The notes beneath the pieces were generated by a model that worked only from the letters and a program-made list of their open reading frames with translations, had not been told where the DNA came from and made no database searches. This document shows positions 40,263-51,292 of a stretch of DNA of 64,000 nt, one piece after another. The position numbers and the translations under genes were made by a program. The DNA is from Lachnotalea glycerini (lineage in GTDB: Bacteria; Bacillota; Clostridia; Lachnospirales; Lachnospiraceae), in assembly GCF_003201285.1 (NCBI RefSeq), contig NZ_QICS01000007.1, positions 1 to 64,000 on the forward strand. The letters are read 5' to 3'. The first letter of the stretch is position 1, and each line of letters starts with the position of its first letter.

Positions 40263-40892
40263 TTATTCTTGTGTTGTTGTCTCTGTAGAATCAGTTGCAT
40301 CTGTTACATTGTCATCACTTGCTTCATCCGTACTTTCCTCTTGCGTTTTTATTAAATCATCGAGAGAATAAGAAAACTCAGTTGGGAAAGTACTAATCAA
40401 ATATATAGTATTTTTATCTTCCAGCTTAATATAATAACCATTGACCGTTTCATTTAAGCTTCCAATATCATAACTGGTTGTATTTCCATCTGTATCCGTT
40501 ACCTTTATAATATTGTCTGGATGATCTAATCCATATTGCGATAAATCAGAAGCAGATTCTTCTACTAATCTACTGGCTGTAACATTTTGAAAATTTTGTG
40601 CCAAATTGCTTACTTTATCTTGATCAAGCTCCTTAGTCGGATCATTTGAGCTATACCATATATCATTTTCTTTATAAAATCCATAATCTATTCCATCATA
40701 AGTATAAGAAAATGCTGCAACAGCTTCTGGATCTATAGAATTAATAGAAATAGACTCTGCATTTTCACTATCGAGTGATTCTTTTTCTTGAGTATTCTTA
40801 TTCACTTTCTCTACTGCAATGTATGCAACAAGAACAGAAACAAGAATAATAATCATGGTGATTAGCTTTATCATTTTACTTTTTTTTGTCAT
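40263..40892 (-). CDS. DUF4340 domain membrane-anchored protein
   Basis: This 209-residue protein has one N-terminal membrane segment (about 9-27) and an extracytoplasmic DUF4340 region, including an EAVAAFSYTYDGIDYGFYK strand pattern, repeated once in short form. A Glu/Thr/Asp-rich tail ends it. DUF4340 proteins regularly follow GldG-type genes in ABC clusters, as here, where it starts at the GldG stop with a 1-bp overlap. Its role is probably to assist the GldG component outside the membrane; this is inference. Confidence 0.8.
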   Translation of the reverse strand: MTKKSKMIKLITMIIILVSVLVAYIAVEKVNKNTQEKESLDSENAESISINSIDPEAVAAFSYTYDGIDYGFYKENDIWYSSNDPTKELDQDKVSNLAQNFQNVTASRLVEESASDLSQYGLDHPDNIIKVTDTDGNTTSYDIGSLNETVNGYYIKLEDKNTIYLISTFPTEFSYSLDDLIKTQEESTDEASDDNVTDATDSTETTTQE

Positions 40893-42355
40893 TATTTCTT
40901 TCTCCTTCTAAACCATACTATAATTCCCGTTATTACTACAGCAAGAGGAAGTAATATCATAATAATCGTGGTCCAGAAATTGATTTGAGCTGCTGTTAGC
41001 ACAAGCTTTTGGCTGTCAATGCTTTTTGAATGAATGCTGATACTGCTTTCGTGCTCACATAAATAGCCAAGTGCGTTAATAATAAAATCATGATTACCAC
41101 CTGATACAGTTTTATTTGCTCCATCATCTAATAAATAGTCTGACCCGGTTAAAATAATTTTACTCTCTGTATTTTCGTCAATTGTATTGGTTATCACAAC
41201 AGACAAATCAAATGGTCCTTCTGTATCTCCGGATTCCTTTTCTGTCGTAGCAGTATTTTGTGTTAATAATTTGCCATAAGCGGAATCAGTTGTACTAAGC
41301 AGACTTGTAATAGTAATGGTGTCCGGCTTCGTATCTAGTTGCTTAATTCCCATTGCATAAGGAAGAAGTATCTTTTCCTTTGCGGAAATAAGTGGAGATG
41401 TTATTTCATGACTGTTAATTTCAGGGACAAGATAATGATTATATGGCATTGCATAATAATTTGCATCTGCTTCAAATACTACCTCAGCCGTTTTAGAAAC
41501 TCCGTAACTTGCTAATAAAGCATTGAAATTTGTCAATTCATCTTCTGTATAGCCAGAAACAATAAACGCATTTCCTCCGGAATTTAAATAATCCGCTATT
41601 TTCGTTGATTCCTCTTCTGAAATATCTTTTAACGGAGAATAAATCAATAAGCAGCCACAGTCCTCAGGCACCGCTTCACTTGTTACAAGGCTCACGGACT
41701 GCACTGTAATATTTTGTTTCGTAATTTCTTGCTGTAAGCTATCTGATAATGTTTGCTCGTTATGGCCTTCCAATGTATAAATGATAGGCAGATTGTCTGA
41801 AGTTACAAAATCAATTGCACTTGTAAGCTGACCTTCTCCATCAAATTCTGTTGTGGATTCATAGGTTGTATAATCGGTTGTAGTTTGAAAAATATCACTG
41901 TAATCGACAACCTTGGATCGCTTTGCGCTCTCAACAATTAGACTGTTTTCATTTAAGCCGTCCGATGTGTAGCCTGATACAAAATTTGGATACAATACCG
42001 GATCCTTATAAACAACTGATATATTGGAGGATAAAGCTTTATATTTATCAAGCAATTCCGTTATGGTTTTATCCTCACTGCCATCTTGTGCAATCAGATA
42101 AATTGTAATTTCATCTTTCAAATTACCTAAAATATTCTTAGTTTCATCTGATATCGTAAAGAGCTTGGTATCACTTAAATCAAATTTGGTATAGGTAGAT
42201 GGCAAATGTGATACTGCTAAATTAACAATAACTACAATGGCAATCATCAGTGCCGATATCACCATACTGTAGGAACCATTTTTTAAACTCTTTTTATTTA
42301 TGAATTTAGGCGTCATATCTGCCTTTTTATTTTTAAATTTTTCACTAATTTTCAT
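40892..42355 (-). CDS. GldG family ABC-type auxiliary protein
   Basis: This 487-residue protein has an N-terminal membrane helix (about 30-50), a large extracytoplasmic region with the GldG/ABC_transp_aux fold (DLSDTKLFTISDETKNIL and TLEGHNE motifs) and a C-terminal membrane helix with a RRRKK end. In Flavobacterium, GldG works with GldA and GldF in gliding and secretion; related clusters in non-gliding Firmicutes have unknown function. It follows the permease by 12 bp. Confidence 0.85.
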   Translation of the reverse strand: MKISEKFKNKKADMTPKFINKKSLKNGSYSMVISALMIAIVVIVNLAVSHLPSTYTKFDLSDTKLFTISDETKNILGNLKDEITIYLIAQDGSEDKTITELLDKYKALSSNISVVYKDPVLYPNFVSGYTSDGLNENSLIVESAKRSKVVDYSDIFQTTTDYTTYESTTEFDGEGQLTSAIDFVTSDNLPIIYTLEGHNEQTLSDSLQQEITKQNITVQSVSLVTSEAVPEDCGCLLIYSPLKDISEEESTKIADYLNSGGNAFIVSGYTEDELTNFNALLASYGVSKTAEVVFEADANYYAMPYNHYLVPEINSHEITSPLISAKEKILLPYAMGIKQLDTKPDTITITSLLSTTDSAYGKLLTQNTATTEKESGDTEGPFDLSVVITNTIDENTESKIILTGSDYLLDDGANKTVSGGNHDFIINALGYLCEHESSISIHSKSIDSQKLVLTAAQINFWTTIIMILLPLAVVITGIIVWFRRRKK

Positions 42356-42367
42356 TTTGCCCCTCCT

Positions 42368-43231
42368 TTAACTCCAACGTCTTTTTTGTAATGACTGTAC
42401 TGATAAGAATATAAACAATACAATTATCGATAGATAATATACAATTCCAGTGACGTCAAATATCCCGTTAACGAAGTTTTCAAATTTGGTTGCCAAATCA
42501 ATTACATTTAGTATTTTTGCAATAGCACCTTCAAAAAGAGTTGATTTAAATAAATACAACGCTATCGTCATTGCTTCTAATACAGCAGCCGTTCCACTGG
42601 CAAACGCATAATTTTTTGTCATAACATAGGCTATGACTGCAAGAATAATAATTAAGATTGTAAAGCAGATGAAAGAGGTAAATGCTGTACCTGAAATAAA
42701 CTGTGACAATCCTGTTATCATATAACTGACAAGCAATGCTCCAAAACTTAATACTGCTGCAATAACCTGACTTTCTGTTAAGGAAGAAATAAACATTCCG
42801 ACAGCCAAATAGGCAGCACCGAGTAAAAAATAACCCAAAATTGTAGTGTAGGTCATTGAAAAAGATACCGTTCCAAACATTGACAATAACAAAGGATAAA
42901 AACAAAACAGGATGACAGGTATTGAAAATATGGTAAGAATCGCAAAATATTTACCTAATATAATATCCATCACCTTAACCGGTGCGGTTAATAAAATCTG
43001 ATCTGTTTTCTGTCTTTTTTCCTCAGCCAATAATCTCATCGTAAGAATTGGAACTACAATTAAGAATGCAAATATTGAAGATGATAATGCATATCCAAAA
43101 TGAGAATAGCCATATGTTAAATTATAAGCAGTAAAATAAATTCCAACCAAAAACATAATAAATGCTATAAAAATATAGCCTGTCATAGAGGTTAAATATG
43201 CTCTTAACTCTCTCTTATAAACTGCGCTCAT
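42368..43231 (-). CDS. ABC-2 permease, GldF-like
   Basis: This is the membrane subunit of the cluster. The start at 43231 (MSAVYKRELRAYL) follows a GAGGAGG site and gives 287 residues; it overlaps the ATPase gene by 17 bp. Six membrane helices are seen, with the ABC2 family LLAEEKRQKTDQILLTAPV cytoplasmic loop after helix 2. It forms the GldA/F pair with the upstream ATPase. Substrate is unknown. Confidence 0.87.
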   Translation of the reverse strand: MSAVYKRELRAYLTSMTGYIFIAFIMFLVGIYFTAYNLTYGYSHFGYALSSSIFAFLIVVPILTMRLLAEEKRQKTDQILLTAPVKVMDIILGKYFAILTIFSIPVILFCFYPLLLSMFGTVSFSMTYTTILGYFLLGAAYLAVGMFISSLTESQVIAAVLSFGALLVSYMITGLSQFISGTAFTSFICFTILIIILAVIAYVMTKNYAFASGTAAVLEAMTIALYLFKSTLFEGAIAKILNVIDLATKFENFVNGIFDVTGIVYYLSIIVLFIFLSVQSLQKRRWS

Positions 43232-44240
43232 CTTCCTTCTCCTCCTCATTTTCCATTTTCTCAAAAGATTTCTTTTCTAATTCTATCTGGTTTTCTTTCA
43301 CCTCTTTGTCCTCTCCGGTAAGCTCTAAGAACACATCCTCTAATGACATGTTAGATACTTTCATAGCTAAAATTGGGCATTTAGCTTCTGCCATCGCATA
43401 GAATATATCTTCTCTAATATCCGATTGTGAAGCTATTTTCATTGTAATATCAACCGCTCGTTCTTCAATTGAATTATGAATTTCAAACTCTTGTATCGCA
43501 TCTATTCCATTTAATATAGTCTCAAGCTTTTTCTTATCGCCTCTTACTGTAAGCTCCAAAGAATTCGAGCCTGCCATCAGCTTACTTAAATTTTTAGGGG
43601 TATCACTTGCAACTAGCTTTCCCTTAGATATAATCATAACATAATCACAAACTGCACTTACTTCAGACAAGATATGTGAACTTAAGATAACGGTATGTTT
43701 TTTACTCAGACTCTTGATTAAATCTCTGATTTCAATTATCTGCTTCGGATCAAGTCCTACCGTTGGTTCATCTAAAATGATTACTTCTGGATAACCTAAA
43801 ATTGCTTGAGCCAGACCTACTCTTTGTTTATAACCTTTAGACAAATTTCTGATTAACCTGTTACTTACATCTGTTATTTTTGTAAGCTTCATCACTTCAT
43901 CAATCATTTTGTCTCTTTCTTTTTTATCTATTTTCTTAAGCTCAGCCGCAAACTTAAGATATTCGTACGGAGTCATATCTACATAAAGTGGCGGTATTTC
44001 CGGTAAATAGCCAATTGACTTCTTAGCTAACTCGGGCTCCTCAAAAATATTGTGGCCATTAATAATAACTTCACCATCCGATGCAGCTATGTAGCCTGTA
44101 ATGATGTTCATTGTAGTTGATTTACCAGCTCCATTTGGTCCTAAAAAGCCATATATCTGACCTTTTTCCACTTTAAAACTTAAATTGTCAACTGCAACAT
44201 TACTACCATACCTTTTTACAAGGTTTTTCACTTCTATCAA
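43215..44240 (-). CDS. ABC transporter ATPase, GldA-like
   Basis: This is the nucleotide-binding subunit driving the adjacent permease. I choose the TTG at 44240 as start: it sits 9 bp after AGGAGG and gives the normal MIEVKNLVKRYG beginning, whereas the longer frame adds 17 non-conserved residues. The 341 residues contain Walker A GPNGAGKST, signature LSKGYKQRVG, Walker B VIILDEPTVGLDP, and a C-terminal regulatory DUF4162-like region with an acidic Lys/Glu tail. Confidence 0.9.
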   Translation of the reverse strand: MIEVKNLVKRYGSNVAVDNLSFKVEKGQIYGFLGPNGAGKSTTMNIITGYIAASDGEVIINGHNIFEEPELAKKSIGYLPEIPPLYVDMTPYEYLKFAAELKKIDKKERDKMIDEVMKLTKITDVSNRLIRNLSKGYKQRVGLAQAILGYPEVIILDEPTVGLDPKQIIEIRDLIKSLSKKHTVILSSHILSEVSAVCDYVMIISKGKLVASDTPKNLSKLMAGSNSLELTVRGDKKKLETILNGIDAIQEFEIHNSIEERAVDITMKIASQSDIREDIFYAMAEAKCPILAMKVSNMSLEDVFLELTGEDKEVKENQIELEKKSFEKMENEEEKEDERSL

Positions 44241-44328
44241 TGCTTGTTCCCTCCTAAAATATAGTATAATTTTTTTCGCACTTGTAAGCATTTCACATCG
44301 GATGCTTTATATTCTTTCTCCAGAATAT

Positions 44329-44381
44329 AAAAGACACCTTTTATTACTCATTTAGTAGAATAGTAATAAAATGTGTCTTTT
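44329..44381 (-). terminator. Terminator of fbp
   Basis: Two 20-nt arms (44329-44348, 44362-44381) pair with one mismatch. Outer AAAAGACAC/GTGTCTTTT segments give a strong stem about 70 bp past the fbp stop. Confidence 0.8.
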
Positions 44382-44450
44382 GTGAAATATTTCTGTGTAT
44401 TTTTTATGAACTTGCTCGACTCATTTTTACAAATGCTTCCATTAAATCAA

Positions 44451-46412
44451 TCAAGTCTCTTTTTCAATCAGTACACCCATGCGATATGCCTTTAATAGTG
44501 CCTCTAATTCCTTAATCTTTTCCATCAAATCTTTTCCAATATCTGTATCACCTACGCACCGCCTGTAACTAAAACTTTCCACGATTGTGGTGTCTGAATG
44601 GATATCTTTTTCGTTTACAATAGCATCTTCCGCTGATTCAAAGGGTTCGTGAGATACTAATCTTAGTCCTACTGAATTAGAGATTAATGTATAACCTGCA
44701 ATCCCTGTTTTAGCTTGATAGGCCTTTGAAAAGCCCCCATCAATAATAAGAAGTTTGCCATTGCATTTGATTGGATTCTCTCCCTTTTTTTGCTCTACAG
44801 GCATATGTCCGTTGATAATATGTCCAATTGAACTGTCCACACCAAACTCCTCTAGAATACGATTTACTACAGTCTCGTCTTCAATTAAAACATAGTAATG
44901 GTTTTTTTTCTCACAATGTATCTTCTTATCACTTAGAAAATATCTCTCAAAAGTAGCCATCTTTGTTTTTCCGAACACCGGTGAATTTTCATTAGACCAA
45001 ATATACCACATGATATCCTGCCCTTTTAATCTCTCCTCCTTGTCATCCAGTGAGTAATAGCCTTTTCTTGCATAATTGTCCAAGAAATCATACCATGCCT
45101 TGCCATAGTACTGCTTTCCAAAAAGAGTTACCTTTTTAAAGCTGCCATCCTCATTTAGTGGCACACAGCCATGATAAAGCAAATTAGAATTGTATACCTT
45201 ATACAAACTACCCTTTGCAAATAAAAATCGCACATGTTTTTGAAGCTTTTCACACTTCTTAAAGGCAGATTTTAAACGCTCCATTACCTGTTCTTCTTCT
45301 TCAGTCAGCTTATAAGGATCCTTTGGATCAATGGTTGGAAAATTTGTATCAAGTAGAGAATATTCTTTCTTATCAATTATAATTTTATTTGTCTCAAAAT
45401 CAATTTTGTCAAGAAGAAGTCTGTTTTCCATAGCAAAATCCGGCCTTCTCTTAATTAATTGCCCTTCGAGTTTGAATTGAATAACAGCGATTGCCTTGTG
45501 CATTTTGTTATCAATCTCTAGCTCCTTATCACTATAATCCTCTGAAGTATTATTAATATAAAAGCATTCACATTTATCATCCTTGTAGATATTCATGGCA
45601 AAGGTCGCAAGCGGAATTAGATTGATTCCGTAGCCTTCCTCCAACATATCCAGATGACCATATTTTGCCGATATTCTGACCACATTGGCAATGCATGCCA
45701 AATGCCCGGAAGCAGCCCCCATCCACACTACATCATGGTTTCCCCATTGAATGTCTACAGAATGATAGTCTATAAGTGTGTCCATAATAATATGTGGTCC
45801 CGGTCCCCGATCAAAAATATCTCCTATTATATGTAAATGGTCAATTACAAGCCTTTGTATAAGCTTGCTCAAAGCAATAATAAAATCTTTGGCTCTCCCG
45901 ATTCTGATGATGGTATTAATGATTTCGTTATAATACCCTTCCTTATCGAGTACTTCTGCCTTTTCTGTAATTAATTCTTCGATAATGTACGCAAAATCTT
46001 TCGGCAATGCTTTTCTTACCTTAGAGCGTGTATATTTCGAAGCCACTCGTTTACTGATTTGAATCAGTCTATGTAAGGTAATCTTATACCAGTCTTCAAT
46101 ATTATCTTCTTCCTTTAGTACAATCTCAATCTTTTGCTCCGGATAATAGATTAAGGTTGCAAGCATCTTCTTATCTCTGCTGCTCAGTGTATTGCCAAAA
46201 GCATCGTTAATCTTTCGAATCACTGAACCGGAACCGTTTTTAAGCACATGCAAAAACTGCTCATCAGCTCCATGTATATCACTAAGAAAATGCTCTGTTC
46301 CTTTTGGTAAATTCAAAATAGACTGCAAGTTAATGATTTCCGTTGAAGCTGCTGCTATTGTCGGATATTGATTTGCAATACTTTTTAAATATTTAAGCTC
46401 AAGATCGTTCAT
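44451..46412 (-). CDS. fbp: Fructose-1,6-bisphosphatase, class III
   Basis: This gluconeogenic enzyme dephosphorylates fructose-1,6-bisphosphate. The 653-residue length and sequence are those of the Firmicute class III enzyme: a metallophosphoesterase core with [27 protein letters not shown] and [14 protein letters not shown], and the C-terminal [15 protein letters not shown] region. It is monocistronic, with its own terminator. Confidence 0.96.
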   Translation of the reverse strand: MNDLELKYLKSIANQYPTIAAASTEIINLQSILNLPKGTEHFLSDIHGADEQFLHVLKNGSGSVIRKINDAFGNTLSSRDKKMLATLIYYPEQKIEIVLKEEDNIEDWYKITLHRLIQISKRVASKYTRSKVRKALPKDFAYIIEELITEKAEVLDKEGYYNEIINTIIRIGRAKDFIIALSKLIQRLVIDHLHIIGDIFDRGPGPHIIMDTLIDYHSVDIQWGNHDVVWMGAASGHLACIANVVRISAKYGHLDMLEEGYGINLIPLATFAMNIYKDDKCECFYINNTSEDYSDKELEIDNKMHKAIAVIQFKLEGQLIKRRPDFAMENRLLLDKIDFETNKIIIDKKEYSLLDTNFPTIDPKDPYKLTEEEEQVMERLKSAFKKCEKLQKHVRFLFAKGSLYKVYNSNLLYHGCVPLNEDGSFKKVTLFGKQYYGKAWYDFLDNYARKGYYSLDDKEERLKGQDIMWYIWSNENSPVFGKTKMATFERYFLSDKKIHCEKKNHYYVLIEDETVVNRILEEFGVDSSIGHIINGHMPVEQKKGENPIKCNGKLLIIDGGFSKAYQAKTGIAGYTLISNSVGLRLVSHEPFESAEDAIVNEKDIHSDTTIVESFSYRRCVGDTDIGKDLMEKIKELEALLKAYRMGVLIEKET

Positions 46413-46600
46413 CCTATGCCTCCGTTAGTACTTGTTTGTTTACTTAATATACTTTATCATAAAAATACAGTTAATTAAACCATATTTCGTTGTTAATTAA
46501 ATAACTTTTAAAAATTATTAAGAATTATTTAAGAATTAATCTGGCTTTACCACATACTATTAAACTGTTTCATTCAGCCATTGATGATCTTAGCAAAACA

Positions 46601-46640
46601 AAACCACAAGATACACTCATTACGAGATTTCTTGTGGTTT
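46601..46640 (-). terminator. Terminator of the pur operon
   Basis: Arms AAACCACAAGA and TCTTGTGGTTT form a perfect 11-bp stem followed by a TTTTGTTTTG tract on the minus strand, shortly after the purD stop. Confidence 0.85.
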
Positions 46641-46658
46641 CTTCAATATGCTATTTAC

Positions 46659-47930
46659 TTATGCTTCATCTATTGCTTTTCCAATATCACTTCGGTAATA
46701 TTTATTTGAAAAATCAATCCATTCCGCAGCCTTGTATGCATTGGCTCTTGCTTCCTTTAGATTCGCACCTTTTGCCGTTACACCAAGTACGCGTCCGCCG
46801 TTCGTTACGATTCCAGTATCCGTCTTCTTGGTACCAGCATGGAATGCATAAAAACCATCTTTACCCTTAAAGTTTTCAAAGCCTGATATACCTAACCCTT
46901 TTTCATATTGCAATGGATATCCTTCTGAGGCTAATACAACACAAACGGCGGCATTATCTTCAAACTGTAAATCAATTTGATTCAAATTTCCATCGATACA
47001 TGCTTCAAATACCTCTACAATATCATTTTTCATTCTTGGAAGTACCACCTGTGCCTCCGGATCTCCAAAGCGTGCGTTATACTCTAGCACCTTTGGACCT
47101 TTTTCTGTCAGCATCAGACCAAAGAAGATGATTCCCTTGAATTCTCTGCCTTCTGCAAGCATTGCATCTACTGTTGCCTGATAGACGTATTGATTACAAA
47201 ACTCCTCAACTTCCTTAGTATAAAATGGGCTTGGTGAAAAGGTTCCCATACCTCCTGTATTAAGACCTTGATCCCCATCTTTGGCTCTTTTATGGTCTTG
47301 AGCTGATGTCATATTCTTGATAGTCTTGCCATCTACAAAGGATAGAACAGATACCTCTCGCCCTATCATAAATTCTTCAATTACGATTGTATTACCGGAA
47401 TCTCCAAACTGCTTATCAAGCATAATGGATTTCACACCTTCTTTGGCTTCCTCTAGGCTATTACATATTAATACTCCCTTACCAAGCGCTAAACCATCTG
47501 CTTTTACTACAATTGGAAATTCGACTTTTTCTAAATAAGCAATTGCATCATCTGGATTATCAAATTTTTCATAAGCGGCTGTTGGGATGTTATATTTTTT
47601 CATTAAATCCTTTGAAAATGCTTTTGAACCTTCCAGAATGGCTGCATTTTTTCTTGGTCCAAATACCCGGAGTCCGGCTGCCTCAAAGGAATCTACAATT
47701 CCTGCCACCAAAGGATCATCTGGGCCAACAATCGTCAAATCAATTTCTTTTTCTTTTGCAAACGCTACCAGCTTGTCGAATTCCAAAACTCCAATATTAA
47801 CACATTCTGCATATTCTTCCATACCTGCATTTCCCGGTGCACAATAAATTTTGTTTACTTTATGACTCTGTGCTACTTTCCATGCGATTACATGCTCTCT
47901 GCCACCGCTGCCTACGATTAATACTTTCAT
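46659..47930 (-). CDS. purD: Phosphoribosylamine-glycine ligase
   Basis: PurD makes glycinamide ribonucleotide from phosphoribosylamine and glycine. The start at 47930 (MKVLIVGSGGREH) follows GGAGGGAAC and gives 423 residues. This ATP-grasp protein shows IVVKADGLALGKGV, GLNTGGMGTFSPSP and EYNARFGDPEAQ. It is the last of five pur genes, close behind purN. Confidence 0.97.
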   Translation of the reverse strand: MKVLIVGSGGREHVIAWKVAQSHKVNKIYCAPGNAGMEEYAECVNIGVLEFDKLVAFAKEKEIDLTIVGPDDPLVAGIVDSFEAAGLRVFGPRKNAAILEGSKAFSKDLMKKYNIPTAAYEKFDNPDDAIAYLEKVEFPIVVKADGLALGKGVLICNSLEEAKEGVKSIMLDKQFGDSGNTIVIEEFMIGREVSVLSFVDGKTIKNMTSAQDHKRAKDGDQGLNTGGMGTFSPSPFYTKEVEEFCNQYVYQATVDAMLAEGREFKGIIFFGLMLTEKGPKVLEYNARFGDPEAQVVLPRMKNDIVEVFEACIDGNLNQIDLQFEDNAAVCVVLASEGYPLQYEKGLGISGFENFKGKDGFYAFHAGTKKTDTGIVTNGGRVLGVTAKGANLKEARANAYKAAEWIDFSNKYYRSDIGKAIDEA

Positions 47931-47941
47931 TGTTCCCTCCA

Positions 47942-48568
47942 TTATTCCAATATAACAGTCTTACCGTCGATTACCTTAATTTTTTTATTGGCTATCAGAT
48001 TAATTGCCTTTGGCATAATTACCCACTCTGCCTCCTCCATGACTCTTTGTTGAAGAATCTTTGGTGTATCATCTTGTTTCACTTCTACTGCTTTTTGAAG
48101 GATGATAGGACCTGTATCTGTTCCTGCATCTACAAAATGTACGGTAGCTCCTGTCAGCTTTACCCCTCTTTCCAGGACACCTTCATGAACCTTAAGCCCA
48201 TAATAGCCGGTTCCGCAAAAGGATGGGATCAGGGATGGATGAATGTTGATAATCCGATTCGCATATTTTTCTATAATCTGCTTAGACAATACAACTAAAA
48301 AGCCTGCCAAAACAATTAAATCTACTTCATAACGCTCAATTGTCTTAAGTAATTCCTCATTAAAAAGCTCTCTTGATGCAAAATCCTTTGGCGATATGCA
48401 TTTTGCAGGAATATGATATTGGCTTGCCCGCTCCAAAGCATAGGCATTCTTGTTATTGCTAATGACTACTTTAATTTGCGTATTAGTTATTTCACTTTTG
48501 TCAATTCCATCTATAATTGCCTGAAGATTGGTTCCTCCGCCTGATACAAGCACTGCTACATTTAGCAT
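47942..48568 (-). CDS. purN: Phosphoribosylglycinamide formyltransferase
   Basis: PurN transfers a formyl group from 10-formyl-THF to glycinamide ribonucleotide. The 208 residues include VLVSGGGTNLQAI, the catalytic asparagine/histidine region RIINIHPSLIPSFCG, and HFVDAGTDTGPII with the conserved aspartate. It overlaps purM by 7 bp. Confidence 0.97.
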   Translation of the reverse strand: MLNVAVLVSGGGTNLQAIIDGIDKSEITNTQIKVVISNNKNAYALERASQYHIPAKCISPKDFASRELFNEELLKTIERYEVDLIVLAGFLVVLSKQIIEKYANRIINIHPSLIPSFCGTGYYGLKVHEGVLERGVKLTGATVHFVDAGTDTGPIILQKAVEVKQDDTPKILQQRVMEEAEWVIMPKAINLIANKKIKVIDGKTVILE

Positions 48569-49587
48569 AATGTAACTCCCTTTTCACCATCCTCAATATG
48601 GCCGATAATTACAGCTTCTTCTCCTGCCGCCTTGATTGCAGCCAAAGCTTTGTTCACATCATCTGTATTTACTGCCAATACCATACCAATACCCATGTTG
48701 TAAGTGTTATACATCATTTCTTCTGATATTTCACCCTTATTAGCAAGCATTTTAAAGATAGCAGGGATCTCATAGCTTTTCTTTTCTATGACTGCTCGTT
48801 TTCCATCTGGCAGCATTCTTGGTACATTCTCATAAAAACCTCCGCCAGTAATATGACTGCAAGCCTTTATCTTAACATTGGCATTTCTAACATCTCTTAA
48901 TGCCTTTACATATATTTTCGTTGGAGCAAGAAGCGCCTCCCCAAGCGTTGAGTTAAGCTCCTCATAATAGGTGTTTAAGGACTCTTTCGTCATATCAAAT
49001 ACTTTTCTTACAAGTGAAAAACCATTACTGTGGACTCCTGATGACTTGATACCAATTAACACATCAGATACCTCTAACTCTTTACCGGTAATTAAATCCT
49101 TTTCATCCACTACACCTACCGCAAATCCTGCAAGGTCATACTCTTCCTCTGGATAAAATCCCGGCATCTCCGCCGTTTCTCCTCCAATCAGTGCTGCATT
49201 TGACTGCGCACATCCCTCAGCCACACCGCTAACGATAGTTGCAATCTTCTCCGGCACATTTTTGCCACATGCCACATAATCCAAGAAAAATAATGGCTCA
49301 CCACCTGCACAGGCAATGTCATTTACACACATAGCAACGCAATCAATACCAATGGTATCATGCTTGTCTAAAATAAATGCGAGCTTTAATTTTGTACCTA
49401 CTCCATCTGTACCTGAAACAAGAGTAGGTTTTTCCATATTCTTAAAGGCTTCCATTGAAAAAGCGCCTGAAAATCCTCCTATGTTAGTAAGAACCTCCGG
49501 ACGCATTGTTTTTTTGATATGCTCCTTCATAAGTTCCACTGATTTGTATCCTGCTTCAATATCAACGCCTGCTTTTTTGTAATCCAT
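48562..49587 (-). CDS. purM: Phosphoribosylformylglycinamidine cyclo-ligase
   Basis: PurM makes AIR from FGAM. The start at 49587 (MDYKKAGVDIEAG) follows AGGAGG and gives 341 residues. AIRS-family motifs are SGTDGVGTKLKLA, DCVAMCVNDIACAGGEPLFFLDY and THITGGG-like SHITGGGFYEN. It lies between purE and purN. Confidence 0.97.
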   Translation of the reverse strand: MDYKKAGVDIEAGYKSVELMKEHIKKTMRPEVLTNIGGFSGAFSMEAFKNMEKPTLVSGTDGVGTKLKLAFILDKHDTIGIDCVAMCVNDIACAGGEPLFFLDYVACGKNVPEKIATIVSGVAEGCAQSNAALIGGETAEMPGFYPEEEYDLAGFAVGVVDEKDLITGKELEVSDVLIGIKSSGVHSNGFSLVRKVFDMTKESLNTYYEELNSTLGEALLAPTKIYVKALRDVRNANVKIKACSHITGGGFYENVPRMLPDGKRAVIEKKSYEIPAIFKMLANKGEISEEMMYNTYNMGIGMVLAVNTDDVNKALAAIKAAGEEAVIIGHIEDGEKGVTLC

Positions 49588-49626
49588 TCTTATTCCTCCT
49601 AGATTGCACTTTCTTATCACTCTTCT

Positions 49627-50142
49627 TTACATTTGTTCTAAATATGCCTTATATTTGATCTCCTCAAGCTTTAAGGATTTTTCCTCAACCATTACCTCTA
49701 AGCTCTTTGCATATGCCTCTATTCTTCCTGCTAACTCCTCATCACTGATTGCAACAATTTTAGCTGCCAGCAGCCCTGCATTTAATGCTCCATTGATTGC
49801 TACTGTCGCAACAGGTATCCCCGGGGGCATCTGTACGATAGAATAGAGAGAATCAACGCCACCCAATGCTTTTGTTTGAACCGGTACCCCGATAACCGGC
49901 AGGGTGGTCATAGCGGCCGTCATCCCTGGAAGATGTGCAGCACCTCCTGCACCCGCTATAATTACCTTAATCCCCTTTTCCTTTGCTGTTTTTGCATAAT
50001 GATACAGCTTATCCGGGGTTCGGTGTGCCGAGACAATACTAAGTTCATAAGATAGTTTCAAATCGTCAAGTATCTCGGCTGCCTTTGCCATAACTGGCAA
50101 GTCCGAGTCACTTCCCATTATAATTGCGATAACTGGTTTCAT
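49627..50142 (-). CDS. purE: N5-CAIR mutase
   Basis: PurE converts N5-CAIR to CAIR, using the product of PurK. The start at 50142 ([14 protein letters not shown]) follows AAGGAGG, giving 171 residues. Class I motifs are [16 protein letters not shown] and [10 protein letters not shown]. It lies 22 bp downstream of purK. Confidence 0.97.
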   Translation of the reverse strand: MKPVIAIIMGSDSDLPVMAKAAEILDDLKLSYELSIVSAHRTPDKLYHYAKTAKEKGIKVIIAGAGGAAHLPGMTAAMTTLPVIGVPVQTKALGGVDSLYSIVQMPPGIPVATVAINGALNAGLLAAKIVAISDEELAGRIEAYAKSLEVMVEEKSLKLEEIKYKAYLEQM

Positions 50143-50164
50143 GCTTATACCTCCTTGGTGCACT

Positions 50165-51292
50165 TTAATAGCTTAATTTATCATAAGCTCCTCTTACCTG
50201 AGCCAAAGCTTCCTCTATGGTATCTGCCGTAGCCGTTATATGTCCCATTTTTCTGCCTTTCGAGACAGTTTCCTTGCCATAGATATGAAGCTTTACATTG
50301 GGAAACTGATAAGCCTCCTCCAATCCTTTCCATTCAACCTTACCGCTCTTATCACCGATAATGTTTTTCATGGCAGTAGGTCGAATTAATCCCGGGTTTC
50401 CAAGAGGAACACCTAAAATTGCACGAATATGTTGCTCATATTGCGAAGTATAGCAGCCTTCTATCGTATAATGTCCAGAATTGTGTGGTCTTGGTGCCAA
50501 TTCATTAACAAGAATTCTGCCCTCTTTTGTAACAAAAAGCTCAATACAAAGCATTCCATATGCGTCAAAAGCTTCTACACAAGCCTTAGCCACCAAAAAG
50601 GCTTCCTGATTGGAAGCTTCACTGATATTTGCCGGTACTGTAGTCTCATCAAGGATACTGTTCTTATGCACATTTTCAGCTACCGGAAAAACCTGAATCT
50701 CCCCATTAATGCTTCTGCACGCTAGAATGGATACTTCTTTTTCAAATAGAATCCATTCCTCTACCATAAGAGGAATTTTTCCAGCTCCAAGTGCTTCATA
50801 GGCCTTTTCTTCATCACCGGCCTGTGATATCACAGCATTTCCTTTTCCGTCATATCCTCCAGTGCAAGTCTTTAGTATCATAGGATAACCAAATCTCTCA
50901 TGCGCCTTTAAAAGTTCCTCTAAACTGTTTATCTTTTCATAATCCGCAACCGGTATATGATGCTTACTGAGCCAGTTATTCTGGTCATATTTATTCTGTA
51001 TATGAGAAAGTGTCTTACTGGTGGGGTACACATGATATTTCATTTCCTCTAATTCCTGCAATGCCTTTAGGCTGATATGTTCAAATTCATAAGTTACGAC
51101 ATCTGTTTTGCTTGCCAAAAGCTTAATTGCCTCTATATCTTCAAATCCGGCAACAATATGCTCATCAGCAATGCTATGTGCCGGGCAATTCTTGGTTGGA
51201 TCTAGGATAACAAAATAATAATCCAGCCTTTTTGCATCCAAAATCATCATCTTACCCAGCTGGCCGCCGCCTATGATACCAATTCTTTTCAT
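50165..51292 (-). CDS. purK: N5-carboxyaminoimidazole ribonucleotide synthase
   Basis: PurK makes N5-CAIR from AIR, bicarbonate and ATP. The 375-residue ATP-grasp protein has [26 protein letters not shown] and [18 protein letters not shown]. It is the first gene of the purK-E-M-N-D operon and follows AAGGAGAAGG. Confidence 0.97.
   Translation of the reverse strand: MKRIGIIGGGQLGKMMILDAKRLDYYFVILDPTKNCPAHSIADEHIVAGFEDIEAIKLLASKTDVVTYEFEHISLKALQELEEMKYHVYPTSKTLSHIQNKYDQNNWLSKHHIPVADYEKINSLEELLKAHERFGYPMILKTCTGGYDGKGNAVISQAGDEEKAYEALGAGKIPLMVEEWILFEKEVSILACRSINGEIQVFPVAENVHKNSILDETTVPANISEASNQEAFLVAKACVEAFDAYGMLCIELFVTKEGRILVNELAPRPHNSGHYTIEGCYTSQYEQHIRAILGVPLGNPGLIRPTAMKNIIGDKSGKVEWKGLEEAYQFPNVKLHIYGKETVSKGRKMGHITATADTIEEALAQVRGAYDKLSY

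Noticed and set aside
39762-40355. Valine/serine-rich plus-strand frame of 197 codons
   Set aside because: It shadows the Thr-rich lipoprotein repeats and runs into the DUF4340 gene; it has no ribosome binding site, and the lipobox on the other strand shows the true coding direction.
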